Assembly (NCBI RefSeq): GCF_003233655.1
Contig: NZ_CP029829.1
Span: 630,978 to 694,977, forward strand
DNA length: 64,000 nucleotides
Source of the DNA: Azospirillum ramasamyi
GTDB taxonomy: Bacteria; Pseudomonadota; Alphaproteobacteria; Azospirillales; Azospirillaceae
Reading direction: 5' to 3'
Of this stretch, positions 44,769 to 53,677 are shown in pieces. Made by a program: the position numbers and the translations under genes. The first letter of the stretch is position 1. Each line of letters opens with the position of its first letter. A model generated the notes under the pieces. It was not told the DNA's origin. It searched no databases and saw nothing but the letters and a program-made list of their open reading frames with translations.

Positions 44769-44819
44769 GGGCAGAAAATTCCCGCCCCAGGGGGGCTCAA
44801 GGGTTGCAGGTCGGACGCG

Positions 44820-45293
44820 TCACGAATTGCCGATGATCTTCCACGTACCGTCGGCCTGTTTGCAAGCGGTTCCGTAGGCCTGCTCCGTTCGCCCCTTGAC
44901 CACGATGGTCTGCTGGAACTCGCGGCAGTATGTGCCGGTGCTGCTGTAACCGTCGCGGGTGGTGACGATGGTGCCGGAATTGCCCGACTGCGGGTTGTTC
45001 CAGTTGATGCGCTCGCCGACCGGGGCGGCATAGGCCTGACGGGCCGCGGTCTCGGCATAGCTGGCATCGGCCCTGTCGAGAGAGCTGCCGACCTCGCGGC
45101 CGATGAAGGCGCCCAGCAGAGTGCCGACGCCGGTCGCCACCAGCTTGCCGGTGCCGCCGCCGATCTGCGATCCGATCAGACCGCCGGCGATCGCGCCGCC
45201 GGCCGTGCCGATCGTTTCCTTCTGGCCACCCAGCTGGCAGCCTGCCAGCAGGCTGGCGACGATCACGGCCGGAACGACTTTCTTCACGAACAT
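44820..45293 (-). CDS. Glycine-zipper lipoprotein, 17-kDa surface-antigen type
   Basis: 157 residues. The signal peptide ends in a lipobox (SLLAGC, Cys19), so it is a lipoprotein, probably of the outer membrane. A glycine-zipper region (AGGAIAGGLIGSQIGGGTGK, GTLLGAFIGREVGSSLDRAD) is the hallmark of the Rickettsia 17-kDa antigen family. The C-terminal domain (TYCREFQQTIVVKGRTEQAY, TACKQADGTWKII) resembles the family's surface-antigen domain. It lies 51 bases upstream of the DnaJ-like gene on the same strand. Its function is structural or unknown. Confidence 0.88.
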   Translation of the reverse strand: MFVKKVVPAVIVASLLAGCQLGGQKETIGTAGGAIAGGLIGSQIGGGTGKLVATGVGTLLGAFIGREVGSSLDRADASYAETAARQAYAAPVGERINWNNPQSGNSGTIVTTRDGYSSTGTYCREFQQTIVVKGRTEQAYGTACKQADGTWKIIGNS

Positions 45294-45481
45294 CCTTGCG
45301 CCTCGAAAAGGTTGGTTGCCGCGGCACCTTATCGGTGGCTTCGCGGTGGACAGTGATATAAGCGACCCTATCCTTGCTGTGAATTGTGATGAGGCTGTGA
45401 CCCTTTCGCTTTCGCACATTAGGACAGCTCCCGTCGCCGCCGGCGGGCGGTGCGGGACCAATCGAAACAGGACCCACGGGC

Positions 45482-46093
45482 ATGACCGAGAGCAGCGAGC
45501 GCGACCCTTACGAACTCTTCGCCGAATGGATGAAGGAGGCCGAGCAGAGCGAGCCCAACGACCCCAACGCCATGGCGCTGGCGACCGCCGATGCCGCCGG
45601 CATCCCGTCGGTGCGCATGGTGCTGCTGAAGGGCGTCGATCCGCGCGGTTTCGTCTTCTACACCAACACCGAAAGCCGGAAGGGCGAGCAACTGCTCGCG
45701 AATCGGAACGCCGCCCTGTGCTTCCACTGGAAGTCCCTGCGCCGGCAGGTGCGGGTCGAAGGGCCGGTGGAGGTCGTGAGCGACGCCGAGGCCGACGCCT
45801 ATTTCGAAAGCCGCCCGCGCGAAAGCCGCATCGGCGCCTGGGCCTCGCAGCAGTCGCGCCCGCTGGAGGGCCGGTGGGAGCTGGAGAAGCGCGTGGCCCA
45901 GTTCGCCGCCAAATACGCCATCGGCACCGTGCCGCGCCCGCCGTACTGGACCGGTTTCCGCGTCCTGCCGTCGCGCATCGAGTTCTGGCGCGACCGGCCC
46001 TTCCGTCTGCACGACCGGCTGGTCTACCGCCGGGCCGCCGAGGCGACGGACGCGACCCCGCCGGGCTGGACGACCGAGCGGCTTTATCCCTGA
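45482..46093 (+). CDS. pdxH: Pyridoxamine 5'-phosphate oxidase
   Basis: A 203-residue FMN enzyme that makes pyridoxal 5'-phosphate from PNP or PMP. The FMN-binding barrel shows [20 protein letters not shown] and [19 protein letters not shown]. The active-site and PLP regions are [25 protein letters not shown] and [11 protein letters not shown], and the conserved C-terminus is [19 protein letters not shown]. It is divergent from the glycine-zipper gene. The cation-efflux gene follows after 37 bases. Confidence 0.96.
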   Translation: MTESSERDPYELFAEWMKEAEQSEPNDPNAMALATADAAGIPSVRMVLLKGVDPRGFVFYTNTESRKGEQLLANRNAALCFHWKSLRRQVRVEGPVEVVSDAEADAYFESRPRESRIGAWASQQSRPLEGRWELEKRVAQFAAKYAIGTVPRPPYWTGFRVLPSRIEFWRDRPFRLHDRLVYRRAAEATDATPPGWTTERLYP

Positions 46094-46130
46094 AAGTGGC
46101 CCTGAAACCGGCCCTCAACAGAGGCAGGTC

Positions 46131-47054
46131 GTGAGCGAAAACCTGGACAGCGCCGCTCGGGCGGACCGCCTGCGCCGCCGGGCCACCTATGCCAGCGTGA
46201 CGGTGGCCGCCACCCTGATCGCGGCGAAGCTGGCGGCGTATCTGCTGACCGATTCCGTCAGCATCCTGTCGTCGCTGATCGATTCGAGCACCGACCTGAT
46301 GGCGTCGCTGGTGACGCTGCTGGCGGTGCGTCAGGCCTTGCGGCCCGCCGATGCCGATCACCGCTATGGCCATGGCAAGGCGGAGGCGCTGGCGGCGCTG
46401 GCCCAGGCCGCCTTCATCGCCGGCTCGGCCGTGCTGCTGAGCGTGGAGGCGGTGCGGCGCATCCTGCGGCCGGAGCCGATCGCCGAGGGAACGGTCGGCG
46501 TCGCCGTCATGCTGCTGTCGATCGTGCTGACGGGCGCTCTCATCACCTTCCAGCGCCGGGTGCATGTGGCCACCGGCTCCGTCGCCATCGGGGCCGACCG
46601 GCTGCATTATGCCGGCGACCTGCTGATGAACAGCGCCGTCATCGTCGCCATCCTGCTGACCCAGGCGACGGGGCTCACCATCGTCGATCCGCTGTTCGGC
46701 TTCGGCATCGCCCTGTTCCTGCTGAACGGCGCCCGCGGCGTGGCGCGCGACGCGCTGGACGTCCTGATGGACCGCGAGTTGGGGCAGGAGGAGCGCGACC
46801 GCATCGTGGCGCTGGCGCGGGCCGAGCCGGGGGTGCGCGGCCTGCACGACCTGCGCACCCGCAACGCCGGTATCGGCTGCTTCATCGAGCTGCATCTGGA
46901 GCTGGACGGCAGCCTGACCCTGACCGCGGCGCACGAGATCGCCGACCGGGTGGAGCGGCGGCTGCGGGAGGCTTTCGACCACGCCGAGGTGATCGTCCAT
47001 CAGGAGCCCGCCGGACTGGCCGACGACCGGCTGGACAACAGGATCGCCGGCTGA
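46131..47054 (+). CDS. Cation diffusion facilitator transporter, FieF-like
   Basis: A 307-residue inner-membrane proton antiporter for divalent metals such as Fe, Zn or Cd. It has six helices. Metal-site aspartates lie in SILSSLIDSSTDLMASLVT (helix 2) and RLHYAGDLLMNSAVI (helix 5), and the histidine-containing loop is HRYGHGKAEALAAL. The cytoplasmic ferredoxin-like domain carries VRGLHDLRTRNAGIGCFIEL. The start codon is GTG at 46131 with AGGCAGG upstream. It is probably co-transcribed with pdxH. Metal specificity is not decided. Confidence 0.93.
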   Translation: MSENLDSAARADRLRRRATYASVTVAATLIAAKLAAYLLTDSVSILSSLIDSSTDLMASLVTLLAVRQALRPADADHRYGHGKAEALAALAQAAFIAGSAVLLSVEAVRRILRPEPIAEGTVGVAVMLLSIVLTGALITFQRRVHVATGSVAIGADRLHYAGDLLMNSAVIVAILLTQATGLTIVDPLFGFGIALFLLNGARGVARDALDVLMDRELGQEERDRIVALARAEPGVRGLHDLRTRNAGIGCFIELHLELDGSLTLTAAHEIADRVERRLREAFDHAEVIVHQEPAGLADDRLDNRIAG

Positions 47055-47306
47055 CCGCGAGCCTTCGGGGTTTCCGGGAGGTTTTTTCTGGCTTTTTCCC
47101 GCGATGGGAGGCTGCGTTGCGGTACATCCCGCATTTCGTGATAATCCTCCGTTTGTCACAATCGAAGTGCGCGATTTTCCCTAAAGCTATCCTACCAAAG
47201 GACAGGGGTGCCTGAGTCCGCTTCGAACCTCCGCTCCGTTGCAAATATGTCTCAAATGCGCAATAATAGTGCTCGGGAGAAAGCGCTCGGTTACAAAACA
47301 GAAAGA

Positions 47307-48710
47307 ATGGTGGGCAAAATGGATGGAAGCTTTACGCTTCGGCCGCATCTGATCGCGGACATCGCGACGGAAGCCGGCAATCTCGGCATCGAGATCGCGG
47401 ACATCGCCGGCCACATCGAGGATGTGAACGCCCGCGTCACCCACCAGTCGGAGGTCTTCTCGCAGTTGCGGGAAACCGGCGCCAAGATGACCCGCAGCAC
47501 GCAGCGCATCTCCGAAGCGTCGGCGGTCGCGCGGTCGGTCACGGAGCAGGCCCGCCAGGAGGTGGACAGCTCGCACGACAGGGTGCAGCGGTCACTGTCC
47601 GACATCCATGCGCTGGTGTCCTCGGTGACGGGGATCGAGGGGCAGATCGCCGGGCTGCGCGATGCGCTGGAGCGCGTCGGCAAGGTCGCCAAGGAGATCT
47701 TCACCATCGCCAAGCAGACCAACCTGCTGGCGTTGAACGCCACCATCGAGGCGGCACGCGCCGGTGACGCCGGGCGCGGCTTCGCCGTGGTCGCCAACGA
47801 GGTGAAGTCGCTGTCCACCAAGACCAGCGAAGCGACGACCGAGATCGACGCGACGCTGAAATACCTCAACGAGCAGGCACAGCGCCTGATGGCGGAGAGT
47901 GCCGCCAGCGCAGCCAAGGCCCGCGCGGTCAGCGAGGGCACGACGGCCATCGGCACGGTGATCGAGACGGTGGGCCGCGCCATGCGCGAGCTGAACGGCG
48001 AAACCGACAAGATCGACGCCGCCTCTGCCGAGATCGGCGCCAATTGTGGCGAGCTGGAACACGAGATCACCGATCTGGCCGCCGGGGTGAAGCTGTCCAG
48101 CGACAACCTCGCCCAGGCCCGCGACCGGGTGAACAATCTGGTCGGCATGAGCGAGCGGCTGATCGGCATCACCGCCGAACTGAACATCGAGACGGTCGAT
48201 ACCCCCTTCATCGCCGCGGTGAAGGACGCCGCCGCCAAGGTGTCCACCGCCTTCGAGGAGGCGCTTGCCCGCGGCGACATCAGCGAGGCCGACCTGTTCG
48301 ACCGCAATTACCAGCCGGTCCCCGGCTCGAATCCCCAGCAGGTGACGACCCGCTACACCCAGCTGTGCGACCGCCTGCTGCCCGGCATCCAGGAGCCGGT
48401 GCTGTCCTCCAACGGCCGGATCGTCTTCTGCGTGGCGGTGGACGACAACGGCTATCTGCCCACCCACAACCGGCAATTCAGCCAGCCGCAGGGGCGCGAT
48501 CCGGTGTGGAACGCCGCCAACTGCCGCAACCGGCGGATCTTCAACGACCGGGTCGGTCTGGCCGCCGGCCGCAACAGCAAGCCTTTCCTGCTGCAGACCT
48601 ACCGCCGCGACATGGGCGGCGGGAAATATGTCCTGATGAAGGACGTTTCCGCGCCCGTCACGGTGCGAGGCCGTCATTGGGGCGGGCTGCGGCTGGCCTA
48701 CAAGGTGTGA
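47307..48710 (+). CDS. Soluble methyl-accepting chemotaxis protein with C-terminal sensor domain
   Basis: About 467 residues with no membrane helix. The signalling domain comes first, with the tip [20 protein letters not shown] and [20 protein letters not shown]-terminal domain of about 160 residues follows ([69 protein letters not shown]). This inverted order marks a cytoplasmic receptor of a type common in Azospirillum and magnetospirilla. The ligand is unknown. The start is uncertain: ATG 47307 or 47319 fit; the frame is open to GTG 47208, but that stretch is AT-rich and not coding-like. Confidence 0.88.
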   Translation: MVGKMDGSFTLRPHLIADIATEAGNLGIEIADIAGHIEDVNARVTHQSEVFSQLRETGAKMTRSTQRISEASAVARSVTEQARQEVDSSHDRVQRSLSDIHALVSSVTGIEGQIAGLRDALERVGKVAKEIFTIAKQTNLLALNATIEAARAGDAGRGFAVVANEVKSLSTKTSEATTEIDATLKYLNEQAQRLMAESAASAAKARAVSEGTTAIGTVIETVGRAMRELNGETDKIDAASAEIGANCGELEHEITDLAAGVKLSSDNLAQARDRVNNLVGMSERLIGITAELNIETVDTPFIAAVKDAAAKVSTAFEEALARGDISEADLFDRNYQPVPGSNPQQVTTRYTQLCDRLLPGIQEPVLSSNGRIVFCVAVDDNGYLPTHNRQFSQPQGRDPVWNAANCRNRRIFNDRVGLAAGRNSKPFLLQTYRRDMGGGKYVLMKDVSAPVTVRGRHWGGLRLAYKV

Positions 48711-48842
48711 GGTCAAGGACCATTTCCCCCGCGTCTCCACTTGCCGAACATGCACCATCGTGTACATGGCATTGAATCGCGGTAAACTTCGCCGGTAAAA
48801 GGGGTCGAGACGGCGCGGACCGGCGCTCTGGAGGCGGGGGGA

Positions 48843-49667
48843 ATGGGCTTCACGGTTACCTTCTGGGGCGTGCGCGGCACGATTCCCTGCCCGATGGCCT
48901 CGCATCTGGGCTTCGGCGGCAACACCTCCTGCGTCGAGGTGCGGGCCGGCAGCCAATGCATCATCATCGACGCGGGAACCGGGCTGCGCGCGCTGGGGCG
49001 CAAGCTGCTGGCCGAGGGAGTGACCGGCGCCACACTGCTGCTGAGCCACACGCATCTGGACCATATCAGCGGCTTTCCGTTCTTCGCGCCGGCCTACACC
49101 AAGGGCTTCGGCCTGCGGGTGATCTCCGGCCATCTCGCCGGCGGCCCGGACATCGAATCGGTGATGGCCCGCCAGATGGAACGGCCGCTGTTCCCGGTGC
49201 CGCTGCGCACCATGGGCGGCGACCTCAGCTTCCTGGAAGTGCCGCCCGGCCACAGCTTCAAGCTGGAGGGCGGGGTGCGCATCCACACGGCGGCGCTGAA
49301 CCACCCGGACGGCGCCACCGGCTACCGCATCGAGTATCAGGGCCGCTCGCTCGCCTATGTCACCGACACCGAGCATGTGCCGGACCATCCCGACCGCAAC
49401 ATCCTGAACCTGGTGGATGGGGTCGACCTGCTGCTCTACGATTCGACCTACACCGACGACGAGTGGGCGCAGCGCGTCGGCTGGGGCCATTCCACCTGGA
49501 TGGAGGCGGTGCGCATCGCCCGCGCCGCCCATGTGAAGACGCTGGGCCTGTTCCACCACGATCCCGACCATGACGACGCCACCATGGAACGGATCGAAGC
49601 CGCTGCGAAGGCGGAGTTCCCCAACTGCTTCGCCGCGCGCGAGGGCACGACGATCTCCCTGGACTGA
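48843..49667 (+). CDS. MBL-fold metallohydrolase
   Basis: A 274-residue metallo-beta-lactamase-fold enzyme. The zinc motif HTHLDH lies at residues 69-74 (LLSHTHLDHISG). Further ligands are in TAALNHPDG, YVTDTEHVP and LLYDSTYTDDEW, and GWGHSTWMEAV and FHHDPDHDD follow. The start FTVTFWGVRGTIPCP is characteristic of a group related to cyclic-nucleotide phosphodiesterases and RNase Z, which in several bacteria is annotated as cAMP phosphodiesterase-like. The substrate is unproven. The stop is 14 bases before the permease gene, so the two form an operon. Confidence 0.88.
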   Translation: MGFTVTFWGVRGTIPCPMASHLGFGGNTSCVEVRAGSQCIIIDAGTGLRALGRKLLAEGVTGATLLLSHTHLDHISGFPFFAPAYTKGFGLRVISGHLAGGPDIESVMARQMERPLFPVPLRTMGGDLSFLEVPPGHSFKLEGGVRIHTAALNHPDGATGYRIEYQGRSLAYVTDTEHVPDHPDRNILNLVDGVDLLLYDSTYTDDEWAQRVGWGHSTWMEAVRIARAAHVKTLGLFHHDPDHDDATMERIEAAAKAEFPNCFAAREGTTISLD

Positions 49668-49681
49668 ATGCCCCCGCCAGA

Positions 49682-50923
49682 ATGACCGCCACGATCCTGA
49701 TCCTGTTCGGCGCCACCTATCTGGGCATGGCGCTGGGCCGCTTTCCCGGTCTCAGCATCGACCGCACCGGCATCGCGCTGGTCGCCGCCATCCTGCTGCT
49801 GGCGACCGGGGCGCTCGACACCGAGCAACTGGTGGAGGCGGTCGATTTTCCGACCATCTTCATCCTGCTGGGGCTGATGATCCTGTCGGCGCAATATGCC
49901 GGCAGCGGCTTCTACGACTGGTGCGCGCTGAAGGTGGCGCAGGCGGCGCGGTCGCCGGCGCGGCTGCTGGCGGTGATCGTGCTGGTCGCCGGCGGGCTGT
50001 CGGCGGTGCTGGCGAACGACGTGGTGGTCTTCGCCATGACGCCGATGCTGTGCGTGGGCCTGCTGGCGCGCAAGCTGGACCCGCGGCCCTATCTGATCGC
50101 GCTGGCCGGGGCGGCCAATGCCGGATCGGCGGCGACGGTGATCGGCAACCCGCAGAACATCCTGATCGGGCAGGTCGGGCATCTCGATTTCTGGCATTTC
50201 CTGGCCGTCTGCGGCGTGCCGGCTCTGGCCGCCATGCTGATCGTCTACGTCACGGTCTGGCTGGTCTGGCGCGGCCGCTTCGGCGAGCCCGAGGACGCGG
50301 GAACGGGCGGGACGGTGCCGGTGGCGCCGGTTCCCCTCGACCGCTGGCAACTGGGCAAGGCGGTGGCGGCGACGCTGGTGCTGCTGGTGCTGTTCACCCG
50401 CGACATCCCGCAGGAACACGCGGTTCTGCTGGTGGCCGGCGTGATGATGGTCAGCCGGCGCATGGCCAGCCGCGACATGCTGGGCATGGTGGACTGGCAC
50501 CTGCTGATCCTGTTCGCGGCGCTGTTCGCCATCAACCATGCGCTGGGCCTGACCGGCATCCCGGCGGCGCTGGTCGGCGACCTCCAGGCGGCGGGGTGGC
50601 TGCCCGACCGGCTGGCGGTGATGGTGCCGCTGGCGCTCGCCGGCAGCAACAGCATCGGCAACGTGCCGGCGGTGATCCTGCTGCTGGCCGCCTGGCCAAG
50701 CCCGCCGGAAGGGGCACTCTACGGGCTGGCGCTGCTGTCGACGCTGGCCGGCAACCTGCTGCTGCCGGGGAGCCTCGCCAACATCATCGTGGCGGAGCGG
50801 GCGGCGGCAGCGGGCGTCCGGCTGGGCTTCGTCGAACATGCCCGCTGCGGCGTGCCGATGGCGCTGCTGTCGATGGCGGTGGCGGCGGTCTGGCTGTGGG
50901 CCGGCGGCTGGATGCCGCTCTGA
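49682..50923 (+). CDS. SLC13/ArsB-NhaD superfamily anion permease
   Basis: A 413-residue inner-membrane transporter with about eleven hydrophobic helices. The two inverted-repeat halves each carry a re-entrant motif: NAGSAATVIGNPQNILIGQ in the first and AGSNSIGNVPAVILLLAA in the second, as in ArsB, CitM and related carriers. Its substrate could be a dicarboxylate, citrate, arsenite or sulfate; nothing nearby (no ars or tct genes) decides it. It is coupled to the upstream MBL-fold hydrolase by a 14-base gap. Confidence 0.88.
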   Translation: MTATILILFGATYLGMALGRFPGLSIDRTGIALVAAILLLATGALDTEQLVEAVDFPTIFILLGLMILSAQYAGSGFYDWCALKVAQAARSPARLLAVIVLVAGGLSAVLANDVVVFAMTPMLCVGLLARKLDPRPYLIALAGAANAGSAATVIGNPQNILIGQVGHLDFWHFLAVCGVPALAAMLIVYVTVWLVWRGRFGEPEDAGTGGTVPVAPVPLDRWQLGKAVAATLVLLVLFTRDIPQEHAVLLVAGVMMVSRRMASRDMLGMVDWHLLILFAALFAINHALGLTGIPAALVGDLQAAGWLPDRLAVMVPLALAGSNSIGNVPAVILLLAAWPSPPEGALYGLALLSTLAGNLLLPGSLANIIVAERAAAAGVRLGFVEHARCGVPMALLSMAVAAVWLWAGGWMPL

Positions 50924-51039
50924 ACGGCGGTCCCCGGTCGTCTTCCTGTGATCATATCGCGATTATCTAAAATTCAAGCCTCTTCTGCGGCGCGCGGCAA
51001 ATGGAGTAATCTGTTCGCGTAGCGGAGGGAGGGCGCGCA

Positions 51040-52269
51040 GTGAGTTTGGTCGTCCAGTTCATGGAATTCATCGAAAGCGCGCCGGACCAGTCGCTCCGCG
51101 CGCTGAGCGACCGCGTGCTGCGCAAATGCCGCGAGGTGACGGGGGCGGAGGCCGGAACGGTCTTCATGCTGCGCGGGCAGGGGCGGCACCGGCATCTGGA
51201 GGCGGTCAGCGCCCAGAATGACGTGATCAGAGCCAAATCCGCGCTGTTCACGGTCCCGGTGGACCAGACCTCCATCGTCGGCTATGTCGCGTCCACCGGC
51301 GAGACCCTGCTGCTGGACGACGCCTACGCGATCCCGGAGGAGCGGCCCTACCGCTTCAATCCCGCCTACGACCAGCGCACCGGCTTCCGCACCCGCTCGA
51401 TCATGACCTTTGCGTTGAAGGGAGCTCACGACCGCCCCATCGGGGTGGTGCAGTTGATCAACCGGCGGCCCGTGCCGGGGGAAGAGGGGGAACCGATCTT
51501 CCTGCCGGAGCACGAGCAGATGATCGCACCGGTCAACCATATCGTCGGCCGTGTCCTGGAGCGCGCCGCGACCCTGGAACGGCTGACCGAACGCAACCGC
51601 GCCCTCACCAAGGAGCGCCGCCGCGTCGCCGAACTCCAGGCGGAGACGGAGCGCGCATTCATGGTGTCGGTCAACCTGTTGGCCCGCGCCGCCGAGGTGC
51701 ATGACGAGGAGACCGGCAACCACATCCTGCGCGTCAACGAATACTCCTATGCTCTGGCCGGCTGGGCCGGCTGCAGCCGCGCCTTCTGCAAGGAAATCCG
51801 CTTTTCCGCCGCCCTGCACGATGTCGGGAAGATGAGCGTCGATCAGGCGGTCCTGCACAAGAAGGGCCGGCTGGACGAACGCGAACTGGCGGAGATGAAG
51901 CGCCACCCCATTTACGGCCACGACATCCTGATCGCGTCCGACCGGCTGAAGATGGCCGCGGAAATCGCGCTGTGCCATCACGAGCAGTGGGCCGGCACCG
52001 GCTATCCCCGCGGGCTGAAGGGGGAGGAGATCCCGCTCGCCGCCCGCATCGTCGCCATCGCCGACTGCTACGACGCGCTGCGCAGCGCCCGCCCCTACAA
52101 GCCGTCCTTCAGCCATGAGAAGACGGTGGACATCCTCTTGAACGGCGACGACCGGCTGGATCCCAAGGTGCATTTCGACCCCCGCCTGCTCTCCCTGTTC
52201 GCCGCCCGCCATGCGGAGTTCGACGCGATCTGGGAGGCGTTGAAGGACCGGGAGCCGGTCGAGGCCTGA
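51040..52269 (+). CDS. GAF domain / HD-GYP cyclic-di-GMP phosphodiesterase
   Basis: A 409-residue cytoplasmic signalling protein. The N-terminal GAF domain (about residues 15-175; TGAEAGTVFMLRGQGRHRHL, IGVVQLINRRP) is followed by a short helical linker and an HD-GYP domain. HD is at 260-261 (ALHDVGKMS), with HPIYGHDIL, CHHEQWAGTGYPRGLKGEEI (GYP 321-323) and DCYDALRSARPYKPSF. It should hydrolyse c-di-GMP under GAF control and so affect motility and biofilm. The start is GTG 51040 behind GGAGGGAGGG. Confidence 0.93.
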   Translation: MSLVVQFMEFIESAPDQSLRALSDRVLRKCREVTGAEAGTVFMLRGQGRHRHLEAVSAQNDVIRAKSALFTVPVDQTSIVGYVASTGETLLLDDAYAIPEERPYRFNPAYDQRTGFRTRSIMTFALKGAHDRPIGVVQLINRRPVPGEEGEPIFLPEHEQMIAPVNHIVGRVLERAATLERLTERNRALTKERRRVAELQAETERAFMVSVNLLARAAEVHDEETGNHILRVNEYSYALAGWAGCSRAFCKEIRFSAALHDVGKMSVDQAVLHKKGRLDERELAEMKRHPIYGHDILIASDRLKMAAEIALCHHEQWAGTGYPRGLKGEEIPLAARIVAIADCYDALRSARPYKPSFSHEKTVDILLNGDDRLDPKVHFDPRLLSLFAARHAEFDAIWEALKDREPVEA

Positions 52270-52319
52270 GGACGGCCGCATTTCCAGAAGGCTCCCCCCG
52301 CAAGCCGCGCGCACCACCC

Positions 52320-52333
52320 TTGATCCGTATCAA
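52320..52333 (+). promoter_or_regulatory. Perfect FNR/Anr/FixK-type box upstream of hypD
   Basis: TTGATCCGTATCAA matches the consensus TTGAT-N4-ATCAA exactly. Its centre lies about 56 bases before the hypD start codon, a fitting distance for activation of a leadered transcript. It predicts low-oxygen induction of hypD by an FNR-family regulator. Confidence 0.8.
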
Positions 52334-52382
52334 CGCGGATGGTCAGTGTTGCGGGTGAAATGGCCGGGCAGAGGGAGCGCCC

Positions 52383-53495
52383 ATGAAGTATGTCGATGAG
52401 TTCCGTGATCCGGTCCTTGCCCGCAACGTCGCCGCCGCAATCGCGCGGGAGGTGCGGACCGACCGCTCCTATCATCTGATGGAGTTCTGCGGCGGGCACA
52501 CCCACGCCATCTCCCGCTACGGCATCCCCGACCTGCTGCCGGGCAATGTCCGCATGATCCATGGGCCGGGCTGCCCGGTCTGCGTTCTGCCGGTGGGGCG
52601 GATCGACGACGCCATCGCGCTGGCCCGCCGGCCGGAGGTGACGCTGTGCACCTATGGCGACGTCATGCGCGTGCCCGGTTCGGGGCGGCTCAGCCTGCTG
52701 AAGGCCAAGGCGCAGGGCGCCGACGTCCGCATGGTGGTGTCGGCCGACGCCGCGCTGCGCATCGCCGCGGAGAATCCGGGCCGGCAGGTCGTGTTCCTCG
52801 CCATCGGTTTCGAGACGACGACCCCGCCCACCGCGCTGGCGGTGCGGGCCGCGGCGGCGCAGGGGCTGACCAACTTCTCCGTCTTCTGCAACCATGTGCT
52901 GACCCCTTCGGCCATCCAGGGCATCCTTTCGGGCACGGAGGAAGGGCTGTCGCTGGACGGCTTCGTCGGGCCGGCCCATGTGTCGGTCGTCATCGGCTCG
53001 GAAGCCTATGCTCCGGCCGCGGCGGTGCATGGCAAGCCGGTGGTGATCTCCGGATTCGAGCCGCTGGACGTCCTTCAGTCTATCCTGATGCTGGTTCGCC
53101 AGATCAACGACGGGCGGGCGGAGGTGGAGAACCAGTTCACCCGCGCCGTCACCGCCGACGGCAACCGCAAGGCGCAGGCGCTGGTGGCCGAAATCTTCGA
53201 GACGCGCCCGTCCTTCGAATGGCGCGGCCTGGGCAGCATCCCGCACAGCGGGTTGAAGCTGCGCGACGCCTATGCCGCCTTCGATGCCGAACGGCGCTTC
53301 CCCATCGCCGGGGCGAGCGTTCCCGACCACAAGGGCTGCGATTGCGGCGCCATTCTGCGCGGCGTGAAGCGGCCGGTCGACTGCAAGCTGTTCGACACGG
53401 TCTGCACGCCGGAGAACCCGATGGGCTCCTGCATGGTTTCGGCCGAGGGGGCCTGCGCCGCGCACTACACCTACGGACGGTTCCGCGACGCCTGA
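52383..53495 (+). CDS. hypD: [NiFe]-hydrogenase maturation protein HypD
   Basis: A 370-residue Fe-S protein that, with HypC, HypE and HypF, assembles the Fe(CN)2CO centre of [NiFe]-hydrogenases. Signature cysteines are visible in LMEFCGGHTHAISRYGIPDL and MIHGPGCPVCVLPVGRID. The C-terminal cluster region has DHKGCDCGAILRGVKRP, CKLFDTVCTPENPMGSCMVS and EGACAAHYTYGRF. All expected regions are present. No other hyp or hydrogenase gene is in the window, which is unusual. The GAGGGAG motif precedes ATG 52383, and a perfect FNR-type box lies upstream. Confidence 0.96.
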   Translation: MKYVDEFRDPVLARNVAAAIAREVRTDRSYHLMEFCGGHTHAISRYGIPDLLPGNVRMIHGPGCPVCVLPVGRIDDAIALARRPEVTLCTYGDVMRVPGSGRLSLLKAKAQGADVRMVVSADAALRIAAENPGRQVVFLAIGFETTTPPTALAVRAAAAQGLTNFSVFCNHVLTPSAIQGILSGTEEGLSLDGFVGPAHVSVVIGSEAYAPAAAVHGKPVVISGFEPLDVLQSILMLVRQINDGRAEVENQFTRAVTADGNRKAQALVAEIFETRPSFEWRGLGSIPHSGLKLRDAYAAFDAERRFPIAGASVPDHKGCDCGAILRGVKRPVDCKLFDTVCTPENPMGSCMVSAEGACAAHYTYGRFRDA

Positions 53496-53677
53496 CCGGG
53501 CGGCGGCCGCATCGGCGGTCCACATGCGGCTTTTCACCGCAGGCCGCTCACCGCAGGCTGGACGGGGGCCGCCCGGTTAAACATGATGCATGTGAAACAA
53601 TCCGCCTGGCCCCTCATCGGTCCGGCGGAGAACGGCAGACGTCGAAAGACATCGCATTTCCTTCCGGGAGGGCCCGC

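Noticed and set aside
44820..47159. 779-codon minus-strand frame covering pdxH and fieF
   Set aside because: Only its last 157 codons (from 45293) are a real gene; the rest is shadow of the plus-strand pdxH and cation-efflux genes.
47208..47306. N-terminal extension of the soluble chemoreceptor from GTG 47208
   Set aside because: The stretch is AT-rich with poor codon character compared with the rest; a start at 47307 or 47319 fits better.
52646..53677. Long frame leading into the universal stress protein
   Set aside because: It is the alternative frame of hypD; the Usp gene has its own ribosome-binding site and ATG at 53678.
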